DNA of 64,000 nucleotides from Tabrizicola piscis (GCF_003940805.1 NZ_CP034328.1:310001-374000), one strand, 5' to 3'; numbered from the stretch's first letter, positions 36,016-46,323 are shown. Translations and numbers: made by a program. Notes: generated from the letters alone by a model not told the origin.

Positions 36016-36879
36016 CTACGACCAGCGCAAGTCTGTGGGCAAGGCATCGACATAGCGCGACGGCATATCCGCTGCGGCAACCCCGCGCCGGACCAGATCA
36101 TCCAGGCAGTGCAGCACCAGCGTGTGACTGCCGAACACCGCCGAAGCCGTGACGCACAGATGCTTCACCTGCGCATCGCTGTAGCTTGCAAGCAAACCCA
36201 TGTCCCGCAGGTAGACGCCATCGCCATCAATCAACTGGTCCCGCATCCGACGATTGCGAAGTCGACCTGCTTGCGAATTGGTCAGTGAGACCGATTTGTT
36301 GAACAGAAACTTGTGCAGATAGAACCCCTGCCGGCGCAATTCGTCATCGACACCGCCCAGCATCGGCTCGCCTTCGTAAAGGCGGAAGTAACGCAGTTCG
36401 ACGATCACCACCATCGCCTGCTGCAAGGCCCTTTCGGCGCCCTTGAAGACATCAACCTCGCCACCCTGGATGTCGATCTTCAGCAGGTCGAATTCCCCGA
36501 CCCCCTCCGCGTCATCCAGCGCCACGGTATCCATCGAGATACGCTCTGTGATCTCGGCCCAATTGGCCCCGCCAAGATAGGTCATGCCCGGCACATGGGG
36601 TTCATACACCGATGTGAAACCCGAGGTGCGATAGACCTTAAGCTCTTTGCGCGTCCCGTCGCCCACGGCGAATGGCAGGTAGGTCTCATGGTCCGACTTG
36701 ATCTCGGCCAGCTTGGCAAAGGCCGCAGGTTGCGGCTCAAAGCCAACCACGTCGCAACCGCCCATGCGCAAAAGCCCGGCATAGGGCGCCTCGCTCAGCG
36801 GATTGGCCCCGACATCGACAATACGGGTCCGTCTGGACAAGCCAAGCCCGTCCAGCAGGACAGAGACCGGCTCACTCAC
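36016..36879 (-). CDS. FkbM-family methyltransferase inserted in the suf operon
   Basis: A 287-residue protein. RTRIVDVGANPLSEAPYAGL and CDVVGFEPQPAAFAKL form the SAM-binding region; LLKIDIQGGEVDVFKGAERA is the classic FkbM motif. FkbM proteins O-methylate sugars or polyketides. The start is GTG at 36879, whose GTGA overlaps the stop of the chimeric ORF upstream. It has no evident link to Fe-S assembly. With the following methyltransferase-like gene it splits sufB from sufC. Confidence 0.82.
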   Translation of the reverse strand: MSEPVSVLLDGLGLSRRTRIVDVGANPLSEAPYAGLLRMGGCDVVGFEPQPAAFAKLAEIKSDHETYLPFAVGDGTRKELKVYRTSGFTSVYEPHVPGMTYLGGANWAEITERISMDTVALDDAEGVGEFDLLKIDIQGGEVDVFKGAERALQQAMVVIVELRYFRLYEGEPMLGGVDDELRRQGFYLHKFLFNKSVSLTNSQAGRLRNRRMRDQLIDGDGVYLRDMGLLASYSDAQVKHLCVTASAVFGSHTLVLHCLDDLVRRGVAAADMPSRYVDALPTDLRWS

Positions 36880-37064
36880 CCCACGCTTCCTTCCAGCGAG
36901 ATCGCGACCAGGCTTTGCGCCTCCATGGCGAAATCCATCGGCGGGCTTTGCAGATCATCTTTGCCGAACCCATTCCCGCCCGGGGCAAGGCCATCACCCG
37001 TCACAATCGCTTGGAAACCGACAATCCGCTGGGTTTCGAGACCTAGAGTAGTGGAGATAGTCAT
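36876..37064 (-). pseudogene. chimeric ORF: YbjQ N-terminus joined to a copy of the SufB C-terminus
   Basis: A 62-codon open frame. Residues 1-30 (start MTISTTLGLETQRIVGFQAI) match the beginning of YbjQ/UPF0145 proteins (STTxxLExQxIV…VTG). Residues 31-62 match the last 32 residues of SufB at 26 positions, ending with the same ISLEGSVG and stop. The junction is in frame at APGG|NGFGK. The final ten residues are identical to SufB but several codons differ, so the copy is diverged or foreign. A 33-bp identical block (36900-36932 and 37410-37442) is shared with sufB. It is probably a recombination scar; whether a peptide is made is unknown. Confidence 0.75.
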
Positions 37065-37363
37065 TTCGCCGAACCTTTCACATCCCTGTCCCTCGCGGCT
37101 TTGCGCCGGTTTTCGCCTTCCATCGCCGCCCACATCCAAAACATCGAAATCAGCCAGAACGTTGTTACTCCGAAGACCAACGCCACCGAAAAACCGGCCC
37201 GATCTGGCACGCCAAACCAAGAAAGCAAGCGATACAGGAACGACGAAGCGATTAACGCGACAATCCCGAGACCGATAACTTCAAGCCTGTACGCAAACCC
37301 CTCCACAATGCTCGACCGGCCATTTGGTTCTGATTGATTTCGGAACAACTGGTGGAACTTCAT
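37061..37363 (-). CDS. small two-helix membrane protein
   Basis: A 100-residue protein with two membrane segments (about 33-54, EVIGLGIVALIASSFLYRLL; and 60-83, VALVFGVTTFWLISMFWMW) and a charged, Lys/Arg-rich tail. GGAGGG lies 5 bases before the ATG. The stop overlaps the start of the chimeric ORF (ATGA). I do not recognise the family. Base composition is noticeably more AT-rich than in the suf genes, in keeping with an inserted segment just after sufB (22 bp gap). Confidence 0.65.
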   Translation of the reverse strand: MKFHQLFRNQSEPNGRSSIVEGFAYRLEVIGLGIVALIASSFLYRLLSWFGVPDRAGFSVALVFGVTTFWLISMFWMWAAMEGENRRKAARDRDVKGSAK

Positions 37364-37385
37364 CGAATCCCTCCACGCAGGACAC

Positions 37386-38909
<1,524 letters not shown>

Positions 38910-38925
38910 CGCCCGTATCCTTCCA

Positions 38926-39969
38926 TCACGCGGCCCGAGAGCGGGCCCTTGCATAGGCGGCGGTCCAAGCCTTGGCGAACCGCCCCACGTCATCCTTCGT
39001 CACGCCCGGGCCAATCGACACCCGGATAGCCTGCCCCGCCAGCGCCTCATCCAGCCCCATCGCCAGCAGCACGCGACTGGCGCGCACCTTGCCGCTGGAG
39101 CAGGCCGACCCCGCCGAAACCGCGAACCCGGCAAGGTCCATCGCCATCACCTGCGTCTCGCCCTTCCAGCCGGGCGCGATCAGGCAAAGCGTGTTCGGCA
39201 AGCGCGCGACACCATTCCCGACCGAAATAGTTTCATTTGCCCCGGCGGACAACTCCAATTCTAGAATATTTCTAATTTCAGCCACTTCATCCCAGACGCC
39301 ATTGGCCAGATCCCGCGCAGCAGCCTCGGCCGCTGCGGCAAATCCGGCGATGCCGATCAGGTTTTCCGTCCCGGCCCGGCGCCCCATCTCCTGCCCCCCA
39401 CCGCGCAGCTGGGGTGGCACCTCCACGCCCTGCTTCACCACCAGCGCGCCAATCCCCTTCGGTCCGCCCAGCTTGTGCGCCGAAACCAGCCCCATCTCAC
39501 AGCCCAACCAGTTGAACGCGAACGCCACCTTGCCAAAGGCCTGCGTCAGATCACTGACCGCAAGCCCCGCCGGCAGCTCCTGCATCACACCGGTCTCGGA
39601 GTTTGCCAGCTGCAGCGCCGTCCGTGCAGGATCCTGCACCATGACCCGACCCGCGGAATCCACCCGCAGATCCCCCGAACACCAGGCGCTCACCGCCTCA
39701 TGCTCCACCGCCGCACAGTCCAGACCGCGCCCCGCACAGGCCAGCGCTGCCGCCTCTGTCGCACCACTGGTGAAGACGACATCCGCCCCTTCCGCCCCCA
39801 GCGCCGCCGCCACCTGCGCCCGCGCGCGCTCCATCATCGCCTTGGCCGCCCGCCCCTCGGCATGCACCGAGGACGGATTGCCCACCACCTCCATCGCCGC
39901 AAGCATGGCCGCCTTCGCCTCAGCCCGCAGCGGCGTGGTCGCGTTCCAATCCAGATAAAGCCGGCTCAC
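38926..39969 (-). CDS. cysteine desulfurase, NifS/IscS class
   Basis: A 347-residue group I-type cysteine desulfurase. [19 protein letters not shown] is the N-terminal family start (usually YLDNNATT), [11 protein letters not shown] binds the cofactor phosphate, [16 protein letters not shown] holds the PLP Lys, and [20 protein letters not shown] has the catalytic Cys loop. It lies between iscR and sufB. With SufS at the other end, the operon encodes two different sulfur donors. Conserved iscR-nifS-like-sufB order is typical of Rhodobacteraceae. Confidence 0.9.
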   Translation of the reverse strand: MSRLYLDWNATTPLRAEAKAAMLAAMEVVGNPSSVHAEGRAAKAMMERARAQVAAALGAEGADVVFTSGATEAAALACAGRGLDCAAVEHEAVSAWCSGDLRVDSAGRVMVQDPARTALQLANSETGVMQELPAGLAVSDLTQAFGKVAFAFNWLGCEMGLVSAHKLGGPKGIGALVVKQGVEVPPQLRGGGQEMGRRAGTENLIGIAGFAAAAEAAARDLANGVWDEVAEIRNILELELSAGANETISVGNGVARLPNTLCLIAPGWKGETQVMAMDLAGFAVSAGSACSSGKVRASRVLLAMGLDEALAGQAIRVSIGPGVTKDDVGRFAKAWTAAYARARSRAA

Positions 39970-39986
39970 TCCAAAGCCCTTTCATA

Positions 39987-40034
39987 TTGGCCCAAATATC
40001 CCACGGGGGGTCCGGGGGGGTGTGAACCCCCCCG
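39987..40034. repeat. intergenic repeat, CCAAATATCC family with G/C hairpin (longest copy)
   Basis: TTGGCCCAAATATCCCACGG is followed by GGGGTCC and a hairpin of seven G against seven C around a TGTGAA loop. It sits between iscR and the nifS-like gene inside the operon. The hairpin may give a processed or attenuated transcript separating iscR from the suf genes. Confidence 0.65.
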
Positions 40035-40058
40035 GCGCCAGCCCCAAGCGCAAGCGCC

Positions 40059-40532
40059 TCATTCTTCATCCACCACCCGGAACAGATGCGGCACCGCTGG
40101 GCAGGGCGTCAGGTCGTTCTTCACCACATCCGACAACCGCACCTGATGCAGGAACACATAGACATTCGCCGACAGGCTTTCCCACAGCCGGTTGGTCAGG
40201 CTTTGCGCCCGGCTGCCCGACACGCCGCCGCTGACGCCCGCCCCGGTGTGCAGCGCGTCCACCGTCTCGTCCACCGCTTCCATCACCTCGCTGATGCGGA
40301 TCTGGTCCGGCGTCCGCGCAAGCCGGTAGCCGCCCCCCGGGCCCCGCACCGCCTCGACCAGACCGGCGCGGCGCAGCTTGACGAACAACTGCTCCAGATA
40401 GGGCAGGCTGATGTCCTGCCGCTTGGAAATCGCGGCCAGCGAGACATGTTCCTCCGCCCCCGACTTCGCTTCGGCAAGCGCGAGATCGGCCAGCGCCACC
40501 ATCGCGTAGCGTCCCTTGGTCGAAAGTTTCAT
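40059..40532 (-). CDS. iscR: Rrf2-family regulator IscR (single-cysteine type)
   Basis: A 157-residue Rrf2 protein: MKLSTKGRYAMVALADLALA, the helix-turn-helix with LPYLEQLFVKLRRAGLVEAV and the wing RGPGGGYRLAR. E. coli IscR binds its cluster through three clustered cysteines after residue 90; here that region (DALHTGAGVSGGVSGS) has none, and the only cysteine is Cys144. Rhodobacter sphaeroides IscR is known to be of this unusual single-cysteine kind. It heads the suf operon and is presumably its repressor under iron-replete conditions. Confidence 0.93.
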   Translation of the reverse strand: MKLSTKGRYAMVALADLALAEAKSGAEEHVSLAAISKRQDISLPYLEQLFVKLRRAGLVEAVRGPGGGYRLARTPDQIRISEVMEAVDETVDALHTGAGVSGGVSGSRAQSLTNRLWESLSANVYVFLHQVRLSDVVKNDLTPCPAVPHLFRVVDEE

Positions 40533-40662
40533 CGCTACATTCCCCCGTGATGCCTGCTTTACCGCGCGACAGGCAACACGCTGCGTGGCGCAATCCGATT
40601 GACGCCGCGCCCTGCGGGCATTACCTCAGACCGACCCGGTAAAGGGCGGCAGTCGCCGTCTT

Positions 40663-40688
40663 TAGAATGGTTCTATTTTAGTCGAGCG
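40663..40688. promoter_or_regulatory. AT-rich dyad upstream of iscR, candidate iron/IscR operator
   Basis: TAGAATGGTTCTA (40663-40675, arms TAGAA/TTCTA) followed by TTTTAGTCGAG. On the iscR strand it reads GACTAAAATAGAACC…, in the GC-rich 198-bp gap between divergent iscR and the hydrolase gene. Iron-responsive Rrf2 sites in this family are of similar AT-rich character, but I cannot confirm the exact consensus by eye. Confidence 0.4.
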
Positions 40689-40730
40689 AAAGCGTCAAGA
40701 AACCGCTCGCTCCCACAAGAGATGAGGCCG

Positions 40731-41390
40731 ATGCCCGAGGTTATCTTTGCTGGTCCCGATGGACGCCTTGAAGGCCGCTACCATCCGCAAAAGGAACGTG
40801 ACGCGCCGATCGCCATCGTGCTGCACCCGCACCCGGCCTATGGCGGCACGATGAACAACAAGGTGGTGTATAATCTGCACTACGCCTTCTACAACCTTGG
40901 CTTCACCGTGCTACGCTTCAACTTCCGCGGCGTGGGCCGCAGCCAGGGTGAATATGATCAGGGCATTGGCGAATTGTCCGATGCCGCCTCGGCGCTGGAT
41001 TACCTGCAGGCGATGAACCAGAACGCCAAGCATTGCTGGGTCGCGGGCTTTTCCTTCGGGGCGTGGATCGGGATGCAACTCCTGATGCGCCGGCCCGAGA
41101 TTACCGGCTTCATCTCGGTCGCTCCGCCCGCGAACCTTTACGATTTCAGCTTTCTTGCCCCCTGCCCTTCGTCGGGCCTGATCATCAACGGCACCGCCGA
41201 CAAGGTCGCCCCGCCAAAGGACACCAAGGCGCTGGTGAACAAGCTGCACGAACAAAAGGGCATCACCATCACCCATACCGAGATCGAGGGGGCGGATCAC
41301 TTCTTCAAGGATGAAGAGGCCCACATGAACCCCATGATCCAGACCGTGTCGGACTATGTCCGGCGGAGGATGACAGAGGTTACGCGCTAA
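40731..41390 (+). CDS. alpha/beta hydrolase
   Basis: A 219-residue hydrolase: VLHPHPAYGGTMNNKVVYNL (oxyanion region), VLRFNFRGVGRSQGEYDQGI, nucleophile elbow AGFSFGAWIG (Gly-x-Ser-x-Gly as GFSFG), a C-terminal acid after INGTADKVAPP, and the catalytic His in EGADHFFKDEE. I start at MPEVIFAGPDG; an ATG three codons earlier is equally possible. The substrate is unknown; similar proteins are described as CocE/NonD-like or dienelactone-type esterases. It heads a tight plus-strand run of three genes, 1 bp before the next. Confidence 0.85.
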   Translation: MPEVIFAGPDGRLEGRYHPQKERDAPIAIVLHPHPAYGGTMNNKVVYNLHYAFYNLGFTVLRFNFRGVGRSQGEYDQGIGELSDAASALDYLQAMNQNAKHCWVAGFSFGAWIGMQLLMRRPEITGFISVAPPANLYDFSFLAPCPSSGLIINGTADKVAPPKDTKALVNKLHEQKGITITHTEIEGADHFFKDEEAHMNPMIQTVSDYVRRRMTEVTR

Positions 41391-41391
41391 G

Positions 41392-41661
41392 ATGTCCGTG
41401 ATTCAGGAACTTGCCGACCAACTGGCCGAGGACGTGCTCGCCGCAGAAACGGAACTGGATGACGACCGGTTCTATGAAAAGGTCAGCCGCGTCCTGATGG
41501 CCGCCTCGCCCACCTTTCAAGAGGCGTTCATCACCTCGGTCCGGGTCCGCCTTGCCGAACGCCGCGGGCGTGAGTTTCTCGAAAAAGCCCTCGCCGCCAA
41601 GCGCGGGCTGATCGAGGAAGAACCCGTGGCCCCGGTCGACATGGGTGGCATGGGCCATTGA
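41392..41661 (+). CDS. conserved hypothetical protein
   Basis: An 89-residue, mostly helical acidic protein without membrane segments or cysteines: MSVIQELADQLAEDVLAAET, then DDDRFYEKVSRVLMAASPTF and a basic helix RLAERRGREFLEKALAAKRG. I do not recognise a named family. It starts 1 bp after the hydrolase stop and its stop overlaps the next ATG (TGATG), so it is cotranslated with both neighbours and is very likely real. Confidence 0.65.
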   Translation: MSVIQELADQLAEDVLAAETELDDDRFYEKVSRVLMAASPTFQEAFITSVRVRLAERRGREFLEKALAAKRGLIEEEPVAPVDMGGMGH

Positions 41662-42272
41662 TGGCCCAATCGGCAAACGACCGTCTTGAAGCCCAGTTCG
41701 CCTTCCTGAATGAGGCGGATCGCCTGAAATCCGTCCTGCGCGCAACAACTCTGGTGGATGGCTCCCGCCCCGAAAACTCCGGCGAACACAGCTGGCACCT
41801 TGCGCTCTATGCCCTCGTGCTGGCCGATCAGGCCGGGCCGGGCGTGGACATCAACCGGGTCATCCGCATGCTCCTGATCCACGACCTCGTGGAAATCGAC
41901 GTAGGCGACGTGCCGATCCACTCCGCAAATGGCCTTGCCCACGCCAGCGTCGAGACGACCACCGCCGAAGCCAAAGCCGCCGACCGCATCTTCGGCCTCC
42001 TGCCCCCCGACCTCGGCCCCCCTCTCCGTGCCCTCTGGGAAGAGTTCGAGGCGGCAGAGTCCCCCGACGCCCGCTTCGCCAAGGCGCTTGACCGGGTGCA
42101 GCCCGTCATGGCCAACCTGAGGTCAGGCGGCGGGACGTGGGCGACCTACAACGTCACCTACGAACAGCTGGAGGCCCGCGTCGGGTCGAAGATCGCGAGG
42201 GGCGCGCCAGGGTTGTGGGAGTGGGTGCAGGGGAAGGCAAAACCTTGGTTTCTAAAGGGAAAGGAAAGCTGA
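41661..42272 (+). CDS. HD-domain phosphohydrolase (YfbR/5'-nucleotidase-like)
   Basis: A 203-residue HD-fold protein: SGEHSWHLALYALVLADQAG (first His), MLLIHDLVEIDVGDVPIHS (His-Asp doublet) and FAKALDRVQPVMANL (distal Asp). Close in pattern to the HD hydrolases that dephosphorylate deoxynucleoside monophosphates. The start is the ATG overlapping the previous stop; a TTG one codon upstream is less likely. Confidence 0.85.
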   Translation: MAQSANDRLEAQFAFLNEADRLKSVLRATTLVDGSRPENSGEHSWHLALYALVLADQAGPGVDINRVIRMLLIHDLVEIDVGDVPIHSANGLAHASVETTTAEAKAADRIFGLLPPDLGPPLRALWEEFEAAESPDARFAKALDRVQPVMANLRSGGGTWATYNVTYEQLEARVGSKIARGAPGLWEWVQGKAKPWFLKGKES

Positions 42273-42273
42273 A

Positions 42274-42600
42274 GTGGAACCATGCTATATTCCTTTCGAC
42301 ATCGATAATTGGCGATCAATCCCTGCAATTGAAGAACGGGTAGCCACACAGGGCGATTTGAACGACTGCGTGGCCGTGTTTGCAACTGGCGCGGGCCAAT
42401 CCGAAGTCGTCACCAACCCGGGCTTGCCAGCGCTTGCCACCCTCAAGAACGAGGACGGCACAACTGAGACCGTTGTAATCGTTCAGATCGAAAAACAGAT
42501 TGGAGGACCGCTTACTGTGGTGGGTTATATTCTGCCCTCAGGCGGCAACGGGATCGGCACACTTCCAGAATTCAATATCATCGAATACTCGAAAGACTAG
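42274..42600 (+). CDS. hypothetical protein (GTG start)
   Basis: A 108-residue protein, 1 bp after the HD gene, with GGAAAG before a GTG start. It is more AT-rich than its neighbours. Visible: a short N-terminus MEPCYIPFDIDNW, two central acidic segments, and a C-terminal beta-rich GPLTVVGYILPSGGNGIGTL. No signal peptide, membrane segment or family is recognised. Codon use unlike its neighbours suggests recent acquisition, but tight spacing suggests expression with the HD gene. Confidence 0.5.
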   Translation: MEPCYIPFDIDNWRSIPAIEERVATQGDLNDCVAVFATGAGQSEVVTNPGLPALATLKNEDGTTETVVIVQIEKQIGGPLTVVGYILPSGGNGIGTLPEFNIIEYSKD

Positions 42601-42713
42601 CCAGCCGTCCTTGGTTGCGGCACAAACGGTATACAATCGCATACCGATCTTCCCAAGCCGCTCCCTTTGCGCTATAGCCGCCGCAGCCGAATCCCCCCTC
42701 AGCGGAGTCTCCC

Positions 42714-43928
42714 ATGTCCAAGATCAAGGTAGCCAACCCCGTCGTCGAACTCGACGGCGATGAGATGACCCGGATCATCTGGGATTTCATCAAGAAAAAG
42801 CTGATCCTGCCCTATCTCGACATCGACCTGCAGTATTACGACCTCGGGATCGAGGAGCGGGACCGTACCAACGACCAGATCACCATCGACGCGGCCCATG
42901 CCATCCAGAAACACGGCGTCGGCGTCAAATGCGCGACCATCACCCCCGATGAGCAGCGGGTCGAGGAATTCGGCCTGAAACAGATGTGGAAATCGCCCAA
43001 CGGCACGATCCGCAACATCCTTGGCGGCGTGATCTTCCGCGAGCCGATCATCTGCCGCAACGTCCCCCGCCTTGTCCCCGGCTGGACCAAACCCATCGTC
43101 GTTGGCCGCCACGCCTTTGGCGACCAGTACCGCGCGACCGACTTTCACTTCCCCACCGCCGGCAAGCTCACGATGAAATTCGTCGGCGAAGACGGCACGG
43201 TGATCGAACGTGACGTCTACTCCGCCCCCTCCGCCGGTGTCTACATGGGCATGTATAACCTTGACGACAGCATCTACGACTTCGCCCGCTCGTCGCTGAA
43301 CTACGGGCTGATGAAGCGCTGGCCGGTCTATCTTTCCACCAAGAACACCATCCTCAAGGTCTATGACGGCCGCTTCAAGGACATCTTCGCCAAGGTCTAT
43401 GCCGAGGAATTCGAAGACCGCTTCAAGGCCCTTGGCATCCATTACGAACACCGCCTGATCGACGACATGGTCGCCTCCGCGATGAAATGGTCGGGTGGCT
43501 ATGTCTGGGCCTGCAAGAACTATGACGGCGATGTGCAGTCCGACACGGTGGCCCAAGGGTTTGGCTCGCTTGGCCTGATGACCTCGATCCTGATGACCCC
43601 CGATGGCAAGGTGGTCGAGGCCGAGGCCGCCCATGGCACCGTCACCCGCCACTTCCGCCAGCACCAGAAGGGCGAACAGACCTCGACCAACTCGGTCGCG
43701 TCGATCTACGCCTGGACCGGGGGCCTGAAACACCGCGCCACGCTGGACGGAAATGACGCGCTGATGCGCTTTGCCACCACGCTGGAAAAGGTCACCGTCG
43801 ACACCGTTGAAGACGGCTGGATGACCAAGGACTTGGCCCTGCTGGTCGGGCCGGATCAGAAGTGGCTGACCACGATGGGCTATCTGGAAAAAGTGGACGA
43901 ATACCTGAACAAGGCCCTCAAGGGCTAA
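42714..43928 (+). CDS. icd: NADP-dependent isocitrate dehydrogenase
   Basis: A 404-residue homodimeric IDH of the eukaryote-like class: [20 protein letters not shown], the substrate loop [20 protein letters not shown], the [20 protein letters not shown] stretch, [20 protein letters not shown], and [20 protein letters not shown] for NADP binding. It converts isocitrate to 2-oxoglutarate in the TCA cycle. A separate promoter is likely in the 113-bp gap (TATACAAT at 42629-42636). It ends at a strong hairpin. Confidence 0.96.
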   Translation: MSKIKVANPVVELDGDEMTRIIWDFIKKKLILPYLDIDLQYYDLGIEERDRTNDQITIDAAHAIQKHGVGVKCATITPDEQRVEEFGLKQMWKSPNGTIRNILGGVIFREPIICRNVPRLVPGWTKPIVVGRHAFGDQYRATDFHFPTAGKLTMKFVGEDGTVIERDVYSAPSAGVYMGMYNLDDSIYDFARSSLNYGLMKRWPVYLSTKNTILKVYDGRFKDIFAKVYAEEFEDRFKALGIHYEHRLIDDMVASAMKWSGGYVWACKNYDGDVQSDTVAQGFGSLGLMTSILMTPDGKVVEAEAAHGTVTRHFRQHQKGEQTSTNSVASIYAWTGGLKHRATLDGNDALMRFATTLEKVTVDTVEDGWMTKDLALLVGPDQKWLTTMGYLEKVDEYLNKALKG

Positions 43929-43939
43929 GCCTGTGATCG

Positions 43940-43964
43940 GGGCCCGGTCTGGCAGACCGGGCCC
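43940..43964 (+). terminator. hairpin after icd
   Basis: GGGCCCGGTCT-GGC-AGACCGGGCCC, a perfect 11-base stem 12 bp after the icd stop and between convergent genes. No U-run follows, so it may act in both directions or protect the mRNA end. Confidence 0.7.
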
Positions 43965-43996
43965 ACGAAACCTGTCAATTCCCCCATCCGTCTGGC

Positions 43997-44674
43997 TTAC
44001 TTGAAGGACGCGGCGTTGACGTTGGCCCAAAGCTCGCCATTGCGCACGGTGAAGTTGCCGCCGGTCAGCCGATAGCAGGCCTTGCCGGTCGACTGGATGC
44101 GCAGCGTGTCAATCTTCTGATCGTTCGACATCGTGGCATCATTCACCCAGCCAATCGCGCTGCCATTCCGGTCGCGGACGACAAAGCCGTTGAAGGCCGA
44201 CACATTGCCATCCTTGGCGCAGGGCATCCGGCCCTTGGGCCCCACCGCAGGCGACAGCGTGCCCGAGGTTGACGCCACCAGACCGCCGATGTCGGACGTA
44301 TCGTCATCCATGCCGACATCGTCGGGGGTATCGCCATCCGGATCAACATCGCCGGGTGTCGTGCCGCCACCGGTTCCACCAATGCCGACGCTCGCGCTGA
44401 TACCACCGCCGCCGATCCCGACATCGGCACTGATGCCGCCCCGCGAACCGCCACTGCCGCCAGACCCGCCGATCCCGACGCTGGCACCGATGCCACCGCG
44501 GCCGACGCCGACATCGGCGCTGATCCCGCCAATATCCGCACCGATCCCCAAAGACCCTGCCGAGACCGGCAAGGACAGAAGCAGCATCAGGCCAAGGCCG
44601 GATGCGCCCCGTGCGCTCCGGGACAGGACCCCGGACCGTGATTGCGTGTCATGACCGATTTTCTCAAGAAACAT
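43997..44674 (-). CDS. exported glycine-rich repeat protein
   Basis: A 225-residue protein. Residues 1-40 are a signal peptide (GLGLMLLLSLPVSAG). Residues 42-102 consist of imperfect repeats of the form GGISADVGIGG/GGISASVGIGG. Residues 108-130 are Asp-rich (DVDPDGDTPDDVGMDDD), resembling calcium-binding tails. Residues 140-225 form a small domain with two cysteines (152 and 200), possibly a disulfide, and IGWVNDATMSNDQKIDTLRI, reminiscent of a PRC-barrel-like fold. AGGAG precedes the ATG. It is likely a secreted or surface protein of unknown function; the family is not recognised. Confidence 0.65.
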   Translation of the reverse strand: MFLEKIGHDTQSRSGVLSRSARGASGLGLMLLLSLPVSAGSLGIGADIGGISADVGVGRGGIGASVGIGGSGGSGGSRGGISADVGIGGGGISASVGIGGTGGGTTPGDVDPDGDTPDDVGMDDDTSDIGGLVASTSGTLSPAVGPKGRMPCAKDGNVSAFNGFVVRDRNGSAIGWVNDATMSNDQKIDTLRIQSTGKACYRLTGGNFTVRNGELWANVNAASFK

Positions 44675-45029
44675 GGCAATCTCCTGCGCATACCTTCCGT
44701 TGCATCGCGGGTCCTGTTTGCATCGGTCCAGCCGGCGGTTTGCCGGGGTTACCAAACCCGCAATCATGGGTCAGCTTTCTGCAACCCACGGCAGAGTTAC
44801 GAAAACCTGTGGGTGAAAGTTTCAATTGTTGCGCAATTTTATTGCGTCCCATTTGGAAACGGAGAACTTTAATTTCGGAAACTTTAGGGTTCTACATTTC
44901 GAAACAATTTGAGGATGATTTTACAATCAACCCAAGGATGCCTCAGACCTCTGGCCACGCTGGAAGATATTCCATAGATTAAAGGTCAGTACTATTGACT
45001 TAATACCCCGACTCTGTCACAGCCCCAGC
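44675..45029. other. 355-bp AT-rich intergenic region
   Basis: No convincing gene. It lies between divergent genes, so it should hold both promoters. The part 44820-44935 is strikingly AT-rich for this genome (runs such as TTTATTGCG and ATTTCGAAACAATTTGAGG). A 76-codon plus-strand frame here has no domain or ribosome-binding site. An sRNA cannot be excluded. Confidence 0.4.
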
Positions 45030-45632
45030 ATGACCGACCCAAACCGCCACAGTCCTCTGGAAGACGCGCAAGGCATTGCCTTTGGTGTCACCATGGCTGC
45101 GTTCGGCATGCATCTTCTGACGCACATGGGCTTTGTCACCGGTCAGACCACCGGAATCGCCGTTCTGCTGGCCCATGTCACCGGCCTGCCCTTCGCCGCC
45201 GTCTACTTTGCCGTCACCCTGCCCTTCCTTGGCCTAGCCTGGCGCCGCCTTGGCGCGCGCTTTGCGTTGAAGACGCTGGCCACCACGGCGGCGCTGTCGA
45301 TCATGGTGGCGCTCTTGCCCCGCTGGGTAGACCTTGGCCGGATCGAACCCGGCTTTGCCGCCGTGCTGTTCGGCCTCTTGTTCGGCATCGCCGCCCTTGC
45401 CGCCATCCGCCATGGCGGCAGCTTCGGCGGCCTCTCCGTCCTCTGGATTGAGGTGCAGGACAAAACCGGCTTTCGCGCCGGGACCGCGCAGCTTCTGTCC
45501 GACGCGGTGATCTTCGGTCTGGCCGCCTTCATCGTCCCGCTGGAAACACTCCTTTACAGCTTCCTTGGGGCTGCCGTGTTTTCCCTGTTCCTTGCCGTAA
45601 ACCACCGACGCGACCGGTATGTCGCCGTCTAG
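45030..45632 (+). CDS. YitT-family membrane protein, copy 1
   Basis: A 200-residue membrane protein with five or six hydrophobic segments. Family features: LEDAQGIAFGVTMAAFGMHL at the N-terminus, GFVTGQTTGIAVLLAHVTGL, and the positively charged end NHRRDRYVAV. YitT proteins are widespread and of unknown transport role. It is followed 18 bp on by a paralogue of the same length, an apparent tandem duplication. Confidence 0.8.
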   Translation: MTDPNRHSPLEDAQGIAFGVTMAAFGMHLLTHMGFVTGQTTGIAVLLAHVTGLPFAAVYFAVTLPFLGLAWRRLGARFALKTLATTAALSIMVALLPRWVDLGRIEPGFAAVLFGLLFGIAALAAIRHGGSFGGLSVLWIEVQDKTGFRAGTAQLLSDAVIFGLAAFIVPLETLLYSFLGAAVFSLFLAVNHRRDRYVAV

Positions 45633-45650
45633 GGCACAGGCTTGCAGTCC

Positions 45651-46253
45651 ATGACCAACCCCGAAAAGCACAGCCTGATCGAAGACGCCCAAGGCGTCGC
45701 CTATGGCGCGACCATGGCCGCCTTCGGCATCGTCATCCTGACCCATCTGGGCCTTGTCACTGGCCAGACCGCAGGCCTTGCGGTGCTGGTGTCCTACGCG
45801 ACCGGTTGGGGCTTTGGACCAGTGTTCTTTGCCATCAACCTGCCCTTCTATGTCTTGGCCTATCTGCGCATGGGGCCGGTCTTCACCGCCAAGACCTTCG
45901 TCGCCGTGGCGCTCTTGTCCGCGCTCAGCCTCTGGCTGCCAACGCAAGTCAGCTTTGCCACGCTGAACCCATGGGTTGGCGCGGTGCTGTTCGGCTTTCT
46001 GTCCGGCTCGGCGCTGCTGGCGCTGTTTCGGCATGGGGCAAGCCTTGGGGGCATCGGCATCGTGGCGCTCATGCTGCAAGACCGTCTGGGCTGGCGCGCG
46101 GGCTGGGTGCAGCTTGGATTTGACGCGGTCCTGTTTGCCGCGGCCTTCGCGGTGATCGAGGCGCGACTGGTCATCATCAGCTTCCTCGGCGCACTGGTGG
46201 TGAACCTTGTGGTGGCCATCAACCACCGCCGCGACCGCTATGTCGCCGCCTGA
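45651..46253 (+). CDS. YitT-family membrane protein, copy 2
   Basis: 200 residues, same length and layout as its upstream neighbour: LIEDAQGVAYGATMAAFGIV, GLVTGQTAGLAVLVSYATGW, GASLGGIGIVALMLQDRLGW and the terminal NHRRDRYVAA. I start it at the ATG; a TTG three codons earlier lacks support. The tandem pair may form a heterodimer or have different cargo. Confidence 0.8.
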   Translation: MTNPEKHSLIEDAQGVAYGATMAAFGIVILTHLGLVTGQTAGLAVLVSYATGWGFGPVFFAINLPFYVLAYLRMGPVFTAKTFVAVALLSALSLWLPTQVSFATLNPWVGAVLFGFLSGSALLALFRHGASLGGIGIVALMLQDRLGWRAGWVQLGFDAVLFAAAFAVIEARLVIISFLGALVVNLVVAINHRRDRYVAA

Positions 46254-46323
46254 GACCGGGGCAATCGTTAAGAATTCATGACTGCGCTTGGCCAAGCCGT
46301 TGAAATTGCTTGGCCCCCTCAAC

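Noticed and set aside
36016..37363. insertion of the suf cargo by a transposon
   Set aside because: No transposase, terminal inverted repeats or target duplication; the sufB-tail copy points to homologous or illegitimate recombination instead.
44380..44560. short direct repeats suggesting a CRISPR array
   Set aside because: They are the codons of the GGISAxVGIGG protein repeats; there are no constant repeats with unique spacers.
44642..44872. 76-codon plus-strand frame in the AT-rich gap
   Set aside because: No ribosome-binding site, no domain, and it overlaps the start of the exported protein gene.
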